From Fidelibacterota bacterium (GTDB taxonomy: Bacteria > Fidelibacterota > UBA2242), in assembly GCA_030603165.1 (NCBI GenBank), contig JAUVYH010000015.1:1-32620 (forward strand): a stretch of DNA of 32,620 nt, read 5' to 3'. The position numbers and the translations under genes were made by a program. A model generated the notes under the pieces. It was not told where the DNA came from. It ran no database searches and was given only the letters and a program-made list of their open reading frames with translations. Shown one piece after another: positions 19,847-26,725 of the stretch; position 1 is the first letter of the stretch; each line of letters opens with the position of its first letter.

Positions 19847-20269
19847 TTATTTTTCGGCGGGATTAAAAATAATATCGTAGCTAATATCAACAGCGCGGCT
19901 TAACATTGCCGATATAGAGCAATACTTTTCCTGGGAAAGCCGGACTGCTTTTTCAATATTCTGCTTGTTGAGATTATTGCCTTTGAAAATAAAGGTCGTA
20001 TGTATTTTAGTAAAGACGCGAGGGTGTTCGGCGCCGCGCTCGGCGTCTATTTCGATCTGAAATTCTTCAGCCGGTGTTCGCATTTTATTGATCAGCGATT
20101 CAATATCCATGGCGGTGCATCCGCCTAAAGCCATCAGCATCATTTCCATCGGTTGGGAAGCCGCCTCGCTTCCGCCGAACTGTTTTTTTGAATCCAGAAC
20201 AACCCAATGATTGGAGTCCCCTTTGGCGAGAAATGTTGCGCCCGATGCGCGATGGAGTGAAACTTTCAT
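19847..20269 (-). CDS. OsmC-family protein
   Basis: A 140-residue protein of the OsmC/Ohr superfamily, thiol-dependent peroxidases that reduce organic hydroperoxides. The two active cysteines are visible: Cys51 in MALGGCTAMDIE and Cys117 in SQEKYCSISAML, with GSEAASQPMEMML before the first. The spacing suits the OsmC/YhfA branch better than classical Ohr. It lies downstream of the sigma/anti-sigma/DUF1858 set on the same strand, separated by about 300 bases, and ends 4 bases from the convergent TPR gene. Confidence 0.88.
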   Translation of the reverse strand: MKVSLHRASGATFLAKGDSNHWVVLDSKKQFGGSEAASQPMEMMLMALGGCTAMDIESLINKMRTPAEEFQIEIDAERGAEHPRVFTKIHTTFIFKGNNLNKQNIEKAVRLSQEKYCSISAMLSRAVDISYDIIFNPAEK

Positions 20270-20400
20270 TGCTTATTTAGCACCTTTTTTGATGATTTTA
20301 TTATTAATTTTTATTACTTGCATTTACTTTCAATTTTGCACTGAAACCCTTATTAGATATAACTTTTGTTATCTTCTGGTATTTTTACTTCCTTTATTTG

Positions 20401-20439
20401 ATTTAAGAACAAAGAACACCGATTAACGATTTTTGATTT
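20401..20439 (+). repeat. Dispersed repeat, copy A
   Basis: Contains ATTTAAGAACAA and GATTAACGATTTT-GATTT, matching copy C in reverse complement apart from 8 bases (AGAACACC) in place of one G. It forms an imperfect inverted pair with copy B. Confidence 0.55.
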
Positions 20440-20538
20440 ATTTAGGAATTTCGATTTGTTCATTGCTTCAGATTGTTTTGTGCTGTTTCAAGACTTTTTA
20501 CAAAAATCGATATCAGTTTATTCATTTCGGACTCTACT

Positions 20539-20568
20539 TCTAAAATCTTCAATCGTTAATCCTTGTTC
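20539..20568 (-). repeat. Dispersed repeat, copy B
   Basis: This 30-base unit is identical to copy C (21960-21989) at 28 of 30 positions and in the same orientation. It begins 6 bases after the DUF1858 stop. Confidence 0.65.
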
Positions 20569-20573
20569 GATAT

Positions 20574-20741
20574 TCAATTCTTTCTGTTTTTATTGCTTGA
20601 AGATAACTTGGCGATATCTTCAAGAGTGCCCCAAGCCGGTTCACCACACATGATACAGGCGATCCCATAGTCTTTCAGGGGGCCGATTAATTCGGGATAA
20701 TCATTTACAATATCTTCAATGTCGGTATCTTTGGAAATCAT
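20574..20741 (-). CDS. DUF1858-domain small redox protein
   Basis: A 55-residue protein read on the minus strand from ATG 20741 to TGA 20574. It reads DTDIEDIVNDYPELIGPL, then YGIACIMCGEPAWGTLEDIA, which is the DUF1858 / hybrid-cluster-protein-associated redox-disulfide pattern (I-x-x-I-V...YPEL...GI-x-C-x-x-C-G...GTLE-x-A). Cys29 and Cys32 form the CxxC pair. The biochemical role of the family is not established; it is thought to be redox-active. It starts 23 bases after the anti-sigma gene, with AAAGG upstream, so it is probably the third gene of that operon. Confidence 0.82.
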   Translation of the reverse strand: MISKDTDIEDIVNDYPELIGPLKDYGIACIMCGEPAWGTLEDIAKLSSSNKNRKN

Positions 20742-20764
20742 GGCGGCGCCTTTAAGAAAACCTT

Positions 20765-21028
20765 TTAGTCTTTTTCGGAGAGTTCTTCCGGATGATTCAA
20801 GTCATTCAGGTTGAGTGTTATAAACAGTTTTTTACAAATGTCACCGGGAAGTTGATCGCAGCTGTCGGCGACTTTATAAATATTGACGGTTTTTTTGATC
20901 TTATCGACGTAAACCTCACAGTTGCGGCAAACTTTCAGGTATTCCTGAATCTGTTTGCAGGGAGTTGAATCGAGGTCACAGCCAAGATATTCACAAACTT
21001 TCTTATAAAGTTCACTTTGGTTTTTCAT
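20765..21028 (-). CDS. Cysteine-rich soluble anti-sigma factor (putative)
   Basis: An 87-residue protein overlapping the ECF sigma gene by 4 bases, the usual sigma/anti-sigma arrangement. PCKQIQEYLKVCRNC (23-37) resembles the zinc-binding anti-sigma motif H-x3-C-x2-C, but the histidine position is Tyr30. It has seven cysteines (12, 17, 24, 34, 37, 57, 65) and no membrane segment, so it would act in the cytoplasm. Soluble zinc anti-sigma factors such as RsrA release their sigma factor on thiol oxidation; that this one does so is inference. The low sequence similarity leaves identity resting partly on context. Confidence 0.7.
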   Translation of the reverse strand: MKNQSELYKKVCEYLGCDLDSTPCKQIQEYLKVCRNCEVYVDKIKKTVNIYKVADSCDQLPGDICKKLFITLNLNDLNHPEELSEKD

Positions 21029-21621
21029 ATCAAACCTTCTTCGGCGACTAATCCTTCTAATTGTTCTTTAAGATAATTGCGGGCTCGCATGAGACGAATT
21101 TTAGTATTCGATGGAGTGATTTGTAAAATTTTGCCGGTATCTTCGGTGGATAATTCGTGGAGATCCCTGAGAATGAATACGGTTCGGTAATTATCAGGCA
21201 TTTTTTCGACTAATTCATCCAATTTCTTACGGAAGCGTTTTTCACTGATCTGACCATAATCAAAAGTTGGCCATTCAGAAGCGGCGGTAGAACTGATTTT
21301 TTCGATATCCGGATCGTTTATTGAAACGTGCTGGTATTTGTGAGGCTTGGATTTCAGTTTCCGCAGCCCGATATTCATAGCAATACGGTACAGCCAGGTA
21401 TAGAAAGAGGACTTTCCCTTAAACTGATGAATTTTCTTGATCATAATCAAGAAAGTTTCCTGCAGGATATCTTCGGCGTCCTGTTCACTGTTGGTCAGTC
21501 GCAGCCCCAAATGATATATACGGTTTCTATATTCTATGACCAGCCGGGATAATGCTTGCCGATCCCCGTTTTGGGCTTTGCTTACCAGTTCTGTTTCTTG
21601 TTGCAGGTCTTTCGTTTCCAA
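21025..21621 (-). CDS. ECF (sigma-70 family) RNA polymerase sigma factor
   Basis: A 198-residue extracytoplasmic-function sigma factor. Region 2 (about 22-95) shows YRNRIYHLGLRLTNSEQDAEDILQETF and FYTWLYRIAMNIGLRKLK, the core-binding and -10-recognition parts. Region 4 (about 130-185) shows MPDNYRTVFILRDLHELSTEDTGKIL and the -35-reading helix NTKIRLMRARNYLKEQL. The start is TTG at 21621: an in-frame stop lies just upstream and no ATG is available. It is followed by an overlapping anti-sigma gene, so activity is probably set by that partner. Confidence 0.93.
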   Translation of the reverse strand: METKDLQQETELVSKAQNGDRQALSRLVIEYRNRIYHLGLRLTNSEQDAEDILQETFLIMIKKIHQFKGKSSFYTWLYRIAMNIGLRKLKSKPHKYQHVSINDPDIEKISSTAASEWPTFDYGQISEKRFRKKLDELVEKMPDNYRTVFILRDLHELSTEDTGKILQITPSNTKIRLMRARNYLKEQLEGLVAEEGLI

Positions 21622-21702
21622 AGCGCCGTAATTTAATTAATCTTATCCGAAAAACCATCGCAGATTTAGCCGGAATTATTCATAGCCACTAAGATACTAT
21701 AA

Positions 21703-21742
21703 GGGTATAGGGATATAAGGGTATAGGGTATAAGGGTTCGGG
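21703..21742 (+). repeat. GGGTATA tandem repeat with G-quadruplex potential
   Basis: Six GGG tracts at 21703, 21710, 21719, 21726, 21734 and 21740 are separated by loops of 4, 6, 4, 5 and 3 bases. That meets the usual rule for a G-quadruplex (G3 tracts, loops of 1-7). A pyrimidine-rich, partly complementary stretch follows at about 21755-21803. Confidence 0.7.
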
Positions 21743-21902
21743 ATATAGAGGTATTCCCTGTATTGCCCATATTTCCATATTTCCACTATTTCCCTTACTC
21801 CCTTCACCAAGATACTATGCTAAAAGTCAAACGAGCAAGAAGGAAAGTCCGTCAATAGCCGGATTTTCAATGAGAAAGTGTGAAAGTGGGATCTGGAGTT
21901 CC

Positions 21903-21932
21903 TTTCCCGAGGGGGTCCTACGGGACGGGAAA
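21903..21932 (+). other. Stable hairpin with UACG tetraloop
   Basis: TTTCCCG (21903-21909) pairs with CGGGAAA (21926-21932), and TCC (21916-21918) with GGA (21923-21925) closing the loop TACG, an UNCG-type tetraloop. A six-base purine bulge lies on the 5' side. The function is unknown. Confidence 0.5.
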
Positions 21933-21959
21933 AGTGAGCAGGAGAGAGAATAGATAACA

Positions 21960-21989
21960 TCTAAAATCTAAAATCGTTAATCCTTGTTC
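21960..21989 (-). repeat. Dispersed repeat, copy C
   Basis: TCTAAAATCT, AAAATCGTTAATCC and TTGTTC in order; 28 of 30 bases match copy B at 20539-20568, about 1.4 kb away, and copy A carries a related core in the other orientation. Confidence 0.65.
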
Positions 21990-22277
21990 TTAAATCAGAA
22001 GTAATAATTACAAAGAATAAGATACAGATTTAAAAACTCTTCCTCTATGAATAAGAACACTTTTAGTATACGAGACGCCAAGACATAAAGTGATGTTTAA
22101 TATAAAAATAAAGATGAAAAGGTAAGGTATAAATTTTGATTTGTTTCGTATATTTCAATATCTACATTTTATTAATTCTTAGAGCCTTAGTGTTTTTTCC
22201 CAAAGGGATTCGGAAGTGGCAAGATTTATGAATTAAACAGGTTAGTCTCACTTGTAAAAGAGCAATTGATATTAATT

Positions 22278-22388
22278 TTATCGATAACTGTATTCAATGC
22301 TCTGGGTGAAATGAATGATCTTTACCTTTTGAGTCATTGCGGACAGCCGGTCTTTCACAAATTTTCGATCTTCATCTTTTAAAAACAC
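22278..22388 (-). pseudogene. Truncated start of a glutaredoxin-like disulfide oxidoreductase (putative)
   Basis: A 36-codon minus-strand frame starts at GTG 22388 behind a good ribosome site (AAAAGGAG). It reads MFLKDEDRKFVKDRLSAMTQ then KVKIIHFTQSIEYSYR and stops. This resembles the first strand and helix of the PDO/AhpF-N-terminal glutaredoxin-like family, whose members continue with FTQ-x-x-E-C-x-x-C; here the frame ends just where the CxxC would come. I see no continuation in another frame. It is most likely a gene remnant; a real microprotein is possible but less likely. Confidence 0.45.
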
Positions 22389-22804
22389 ATTCAATCTCCT
22401 TTTCTTCTGAACTGTTAGATGATTGAATTTGCCGTGCGTTACAGATGGGGGTTTATTTATTGAAATGAGACAGATTATTGCATGATTGTATCTTGATTCG
22501 ACAGTGGAATTGGATTATGAAAACAACAGCTCAATAACAACAACAACTTAGTCCCATACTAGTCAATTTCTTTTTTTTGTAAAAGTTTTTTGCATGGTAA
22601 ATAATCATTATTCAAATCAAATTGATACTTGATACTTGTTTTTTTTCTTATCCAGCAACCAGTATCCAGGTTAGGTATGGTTGAAGCATTCAGATTGTAA
22701 AATGCAGCGCCAAGACACTTTCACATCGTTGTAACTCCCTGTCAGTCATATAGTTAACTTTTTTGACTGTCAACGATAAGTTGGAGGTATAATAAGGCGA
22801 AAAT
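22389..22804. other. Gene-free spacer between remnant and murA
   Basis: No supported gene. It contains TTGATACTTGATACTTG (22622-22638) and CCAGCAACCAGTATCCAG (22652-22669), short degenerate repeats, GCGCCAAGACAC near 22707, and CAGTCA/TGACTG arms (22743-22748 and 22764-22769). No convincing terminator for murA is present. Confidence 0.45.
22763..22793 (+). promoter_or_regulatory. Promoter-like sequence facing the murA 3' end
   Basis: TTGACT (22763-22768) and a perfect TATAAT (22788-22793) on the plus strand, 19 bases apart, a long spacer. A transcript would run antisense into murA. The region is AT-rich, so chance is possible. Confidence 0.25.
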
Positions 22805-24067
22805 TCAGTCGTTCACCTTTTGGATTTCCGCGCCTACTTTATTGAGGCGTAGAACGATATTTTCATATCCTTTGTCAATTAGCTCGACTCTGTCAATTTC
22901 TCCGGTACCGGTGGCAGAAAGAGCTGCAATTACCAATGCAATCCCAGCACGAATATCAGGGCTGCTCAAAGTTTTTCCTTTTAACTTGGTTGGTCCCGTC
23001 ACTAATACCCTGTGCGGATCGCATTGAGTTATTTGCGCTCCCATTGCAATTAATTTATCTACAAAGAACATTCTTGATTCGTACATCCAGTCATGGCAAA
23101 GAGTTGTTCCTTCAGCCTGAGTTGCTAATACGATCATTGGAGACATTAAATCAGTTGGGAATCCAGGCCAAACGCCGACCTTAATTATTTTTATATTTGG
23201 AACTAATTTTGATGGACTGACTGATAGTGTATTTTCATTGAGAAATTTTAACTCGACGCCCATGTTTTTTAAATAGTAAATTGTCATATATAGGTGTTTT
23301 TTGCAGGCGTCATGAATAATCATTTTTCCCTGAGTGCAAGCTGCGGCGATAGCAAAGGTGCCGGCTTCTATATGATCGGGCATAACACGATGATGAAAAC
23401 CCGACAACTTCTTTTGACCTTTTATATGGATCTGGTTTGTACCTCCCCCGATTACAGTTGCCCCCATTTTTCCCAACACATCCGCTAAATCTGCCACATG
23501 CGGTTCACAAGCGGCATTTTCTATGATTGTTTCGCCTGAAGTGACGGCTGCTAGCAGCATTGCATTTTCAGTTGCCGTTACCGACGCTTCCTTGAGGAAT
23601 ATCCTTGCCGGTTTCAGTTTCGTCAATTCAGCGGAATAAAGCCTATCCTCAATTTTAAATTTTGCTCCCATTGCGGAAATAACTTCTAAGTGACAATCAA
23701 TATTTCTACGGCCAATGACACAGCCTCCGGGCGGCGACATAACGACTTTGCCTGACGATGCCAACAAGGCGCCTAAATAAAGAATCGAGGCTCTTAGACT
23801 GCCGGAAAGTTCCTTGTTCAGTTGTGTTTTATTTATACTATTGCTTATTTGATAGCTATGAGGGCTCAGTTGGGTTATAGTCTTTCCCAGATCATCCAAA
23901 ATTGCAAGCATCGCCTGCACATCGCGAATTATGGGCAGATTTTCAATTATACACGGCTCATCAGTCAAAACAGTGGCAGCGATAATTGGCAAAGCTGCAT
24001 TTTTGTTTCCCGCAACGGTTATTTCGCCATTCAGGGCATTTCCGCCTTCTATAATAAATTTTGACAT
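22805..24067 (-). CDS. murA: UDP-N-acetylglucosamine 1-carboxyvinyltransferase
   Basis: First committed step of peptidoglycan synthesis: transfer of enolpyruvate from PEP to UDP-GlcNAc, in the cytoplasm. The 420-residue protein has Lys22 in GNKNAALPI, the catalytic and fosfomycin-target cysteine Cys116 in SPPGGCVIGRRN, LRAS at 91-94 and PGFPTDLMSP in the second domain. Length is normal. It begins 16 bases after murB behind GAGAAGAG and is the last gene of the minus-strand cluster. Codon use is AT-rich like its neighbours. Whether it is the cell's only murA cannot be told here. Confidence 0.93.
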   Translation of the reverse strand: MSKFIIEGGNALNGEITVAGNKNAALPIIAATVLTDEPCIIENLPIIRDVQAMLAILDDLGKTITQLSPHSYQISNSINKTQLNKELSGSLRASILYLGALLASSGKVVMSPPGGCVIGRRNIDCHLEVISAMGAKFKIEDRLYSAELTKLKPARIFLKEASVTATENAMLLAAVTSGETIIENAACEPHVADLADVLGKMGATVIGGGTNQIHIKGQKKLSGFHHRVMPDHIEAGTFAIAAACTQGKMIIHDACKKHLYMTIYYLKNMGVELKFLNENTLSVSPSKLVPNIKIIKVGVWPGFPTDLMSPMIVLATQAEGTTLCHDWMYESRMFFVDKLIAMGAQITQCDPHRVLVTGPTKLKGKTLSSPDIRAGIALVIAALSATGTGEIDRVELIDKGYENIVLRLNKVGAEIQKVND

Positions 24068-24083
24068 TTCTCTTCTCTCTTTT

Positions 24084-25118
24084 TTAAAAATTACCTATTA
24101 ATTTGACCTCTGTTTTTAAGTTCAATCCGAGCTGATTCTTTGCTTTTTCCTTAACGAGATTAATCAGCTGAATTATATCATTTGCACTTGCATTATTTTG
24201 ATTTTCAATAAAAGCGGCATGTTTTTCAGAAATTATTGCTCCGCCACATCGAACACCCTTTAAATTCAATACATTGTCGATTAAATAACCAATGGATGGC
24301 GTTGGTAAATTTAGGTGTACCTGCTCCGCCTTTGTCAAATTATGAAAAATACACCCCGCAGATCTTTGCGGCTGTTGAGATTTTTTAATCAACCATCTGT
24401 TTGCCAATTTTTTAGCTTTTTGCACATCCCCTTTTTTTAATCGCAAATTAGCCTGTAAAACAATCTCGCCAGTTTGATGTAAAATACTCCAATCGTATCC
24501 AAACCGAAAATAATCATGTTCAACTTCTTTGCTCACGCCATAAGTAAGCAGCGTTTTTTCTACTATATCGCCAAAATAGTGGCACCCGCCATGTATGTTC
24601 ATATAAATTGCACCACCTACGGTCGCTGGGATGCCGGAGAACCATTCCAAGCCAGTTATTCCTTTTTTGAACAACTTTGTCATAAGGACATTTATTTTCA
24701 GTCCTGAATCTGCGCAAATTACGACATCGTCTCGCCCCTCATCGGAATATTGGAATGCCGAAACGGATAAATAGTCATTATCGAGAGGCTTAAAGCGGCT
24801 ATCCATACATCTATTTTTTTCTACCGATTTGGAATCACGCAGAATCTTATAATCGTGTGTATTGTTTAGTATTACAAACCCCTTGTAGCCCGAATCGGAA
24901 ACAATAATATTACTGCCGTTGCCAACCACTAAAAAGGGCACGTCGAGCTTTAACGATGAATTGACAGCCGTCTCCAATTGTTGGATATTATGCGTAACCG
25001 CAAATAGATCGGCGTTTCCGCCTACTTTCATTGTAGTATGTGGAATCAGGCTTTCGTTACGTTTTACGTCTATTGATGCCAAGTATAATTCTTTTTCTAA
25101 AATATTTATTTTCTGCAT
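24084..25118 (-). CDS. murB: UDP-N-acetylenolpyruvoylglucosamine reductase
   Basis: It reduces the MurA product to UDP-MurNAc with NADPH and FAD. ATG 25118 gives 344 residues starting just before the family opening (HTTMKVGGNADLF); upstream TTG 25187 and ATG 25178 add unrelated basic sequence. FAD-binding motifs VGNGSNIIVSD and GIPATVGGAIYMN are present. The proton-donor position normally occupied by Ser is Cys256 (SAGCIFHN), a substitution the family tolerates. The late Glu337 and SEKHAAFIEN are in place. An extra stretch of about 35 residues (about 92-129) before the VVICADSGLK strand is unusual. It is followed closely by murA. Confidence 0.9.
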   Translation of the reverse strand: MQKINILEKELYLASIDVKRNESLIPHTTMKVGGNADLFAVTHNIQQLETAVNSSLKLDVPFLVVGNGSNIIVSDSGYKGFVILNNTHDYKILRDSKSVEKNRCMDSRFKPLDNDYLSVSAFQYSDEGRDDVVICADSGLKINVLMTKLFKKGITGLEWFSGIPATVGGAIYMNIHGGCHYFGDIVEKTLLTYGVSKEVEHDYFRFGYDWSILHQTGEIVLQANLRLKKGDVQKAKKLANRWLIKKSQQPQRSAGCIFHNLTKAEQVHLNLPTPSIGYLIDNVLNLKGVRCGGAIISEKHAAFIENQNNASANDIIQLINLVKEKAKNQLGLNLKTEVKLIGNF

Positions 25119-25205
25119 ATCTAAAATGATAGCTCTGAAAAGTTTCCTTCCTTTGACAGCCACTCTTCGTAGCTGCATATTTACCAATTATTGAAGAAGG
25201 TTCGG

Positions 25206-25236
25206 AAAAAGTCCTCTCGTAAAGGCGCAAAGGACT
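25206..25236 (-). terminator. Terminator-like hairpin between lysC and murB
   Basis: On the minus strand AGTCCT (25236-25231) pairs with AGGACT (25216-25211), followed by TTTTT ending at 25206. The loop is about 14 bases. It lies about 120 bases after the lysC stop and 90 before the murB start. The core CGTAAAGGCGCAAAGGACT also resembles the degraded repeats elsewhere in this region, so it could be a repeat remnant. Confidence 0.5.
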
Positions 25237-25357
25237 CTAAGCTAAATATATTATCAATTGCGACATCCGCCCCTATCTCTTTTTAACTATTATTATCAAA
25301 CAACCTGAATCCAATATAGCACTTTTTACGAGATCATCAATTATTATTAAAAGAAAA

Positions 25358-26725
25358 TTAACTAAAAAATTCCTTATGAATTGCTTTTATTGTTTCGTTT
25401 TTATCCTTTTTATTTACAATGAAATACCCCGCAACTTCAGAGACACCCAACGATATTAACTGGACATTTATTCTATGTCGGGATAAGGCGTTAAAAATAC
25501 GAGTAGCAATGCCGGGAATTTCAATCATGCCCTCACCTACTAAAACAATCAAAGATATATTGTCCATGCATACTAATTTATCGCTTTCGGATAGTCCTAA
25601 ACAATCTATAATTTTATAAATTTTTTGAGTATCTTTTTTTGAAAGCCAAATATTGATGGAAGTTTGCGAAGTAATGACCGATTTTGTATATATTTTTGAT
25701 TTGCATAATGTGGCTGTTATGTAGGATAAAATTTCAGGTTTTATCCCGATTTCTGGATTTTTTAACCGCAATACTGCAATGTCGTCTGTATGTGTAATAC
25801 CTTTTATTACTCCGTTTATGTAGTGGTCATTTCCGATATAAGTCAGTGCTGAAAATTTTCCCGGAAAATCTTTAATATTAAAAATTCTGATTTGTATGTC
25901 TTTGTCCTGCAATGGTTCAACTGTTCGCGGATGTAAAATATGAGCGCCAAAGTATGCCATCTCGGAGGCTTCACGATAGGTTAATTTTGGGATTACTTTT
26001 GTACAATTTAACACGTTTGGATCTGCATTCATAAATCCCGGAACATCTTTCCAGATATCTACGAAATCCGCGTCAATACATCTTGCGATTGCCGCAGCAG
26101 TATAATCACTACCACCTCGACCGAATGTTGTTATTTTATTGTCGTGGGATATTCCATAGAAGCCGGGAATTATATATATTTTTTCTTCAGATAATTTCCT
26201 TCGGATTTTACTCTCCGAAATCGAAAAATCTATAGTAGCGTTGCCATGTTCTCCATCTGTATATAAACCCAATGTTTCCGGTAAAACTCTTTCGCATTTT
26301 ATTTTCATGTCCTTTAAAAGAAACTCTAATAATAAAGAAGACAGCCTTTCACCATAGCTTAACACAATATCTTCAGTATAATCTTGTACTTCCTCGGAAT
26401 TATGAATGTCCGCTAATATTTTTTCTAGTATTTTGATTTCGTTACGCAATTTTTTAAAACATTCATGTTTATACTGCTCGTCATCAATATATTTTTCCAA
26501 TGTTTCTTGGTGAGTTTCTAATAGAAAGGCAATAACATTGTTTATATTTTTTAATCCATCCTTGATTTTTATTATTGCATCTGCTAAAAAATCGGTTATT
26601 CCATAAAGTGCTGAAATAACCACAATCAATGGAGAATTATATCTTTTAATTACCTCCGTTGTTTTAAAAATGTCTTCTTTGCATCTTAAATTTGATCCAC
26701 CAAACTTTGCTACAATTTTGTCCAT
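25358..26725 (-). CDS. lysC: Aspartokinase
   Basis: It phosphorylates L-aspartate, the entry to lysine, DAP, threonine and methionine. The 455-residue protein has an amino-acid-kinase domain with KFGGSN at 7-12 (KFGGTS or KFGGSS in most), SYGERLSS at 123-130 and FGRGGSDYTAAA at 201-212, then two ACT domains from about residue 310 (GIKPEILSYITATL, and VGEGMIEIPGIATRIFNALS), presumably for end-product feedback. There is no homoserine dehydrogenase fusion. ATG lies inside the end of asd (16-base overlap), so the two are co-translated. The symbol follows the single-domain monofunctional type; the isozyme class is not certain. Confidence 0.9.
   Translation of the reverse strand: MDKIVAKFGGSNLRCKEDIFKTTEVIKRYNSPLIVVISALYGITDFLADAIIKIKDGLKNINNVIAFLLETHQETLEKYIDDEQYKHECFKKLRNEIKILEKILADIHNSEEVQDYTEDIVLSYGERLSSLLLEFLLKDMKIKCERVLPETLGLYTDGEHGNATIDFSISESKIRRKLSEEKIYIIPGFYGISHDNKITTFGRGGSDYTAAAIARCIDADFVDIWKDVPGFMNADPNVLNCTKVIPKLTYREASEMAYFGAHILHPRTVEPLQDKDIQIRIFNIKDFPGKFSALTYIGNDHYINGVIKGITHTDDIAVLRLKNPEIGIKPEILSYITATLCKSKIYTKSVITSQTSINIWLSKKDTQKIYKIIDCLGLSESDKLVCMDNISLIVLVGEGMIEIPGIATRIFNALSRHRINVQLISLGVSEVAGYFIVNKKDKNETIKAIHKEFFS

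Larger units (their letters stand above)
20270..20573. other. Gene-free AT-rich spacer, osmC to DUF1858 gene
   Basis: No supported gene. It holds two copies, in opposite orientation, of a short dispersed repeat (20401-20439 and 20539-20568). The osmC leader lies at its low-coordinate end, with AAAGGTG about 13 bases before the start. Confidence 0.5.
21622..22277. other. Repeat-rich gene-free region upstream of the sigma gene
   Basis: No supported gene in about 650 bases. It contains the G-tract array (21703-21742) with a facing C-rich stretch, a stable hairpin (21903-21932), dispersed repeat copy C (21960-21989), and degraded short motifs such as CCAAGATACTAT and GCCAAGACATAAAG. The sigma promoter should lie at its low-coordinate end, but I cannot identify it. 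Confidence 0.5.

Noticed and set aside
20211-20653. Two short plus-strand frames upstream of osmC (71 and 65 codons)
   Set aside because: They run through AT-rich spacer, repeat copies and the antisense of the DUF1858 gene, with no ribosome site or domain.
21700-21830. CRISPR-like array in the GGGTATA region
   Set aside because: The units are 7-9 bases with no unique spacers between, so it is a simple tandem repeat; no cas gene is near.
25119-25187. N-terminal extension of murB from TTG 25187
   Set aside because: The added basic residues do not match the MurB family, whose conserved domain begins shortly after ATG 25118.
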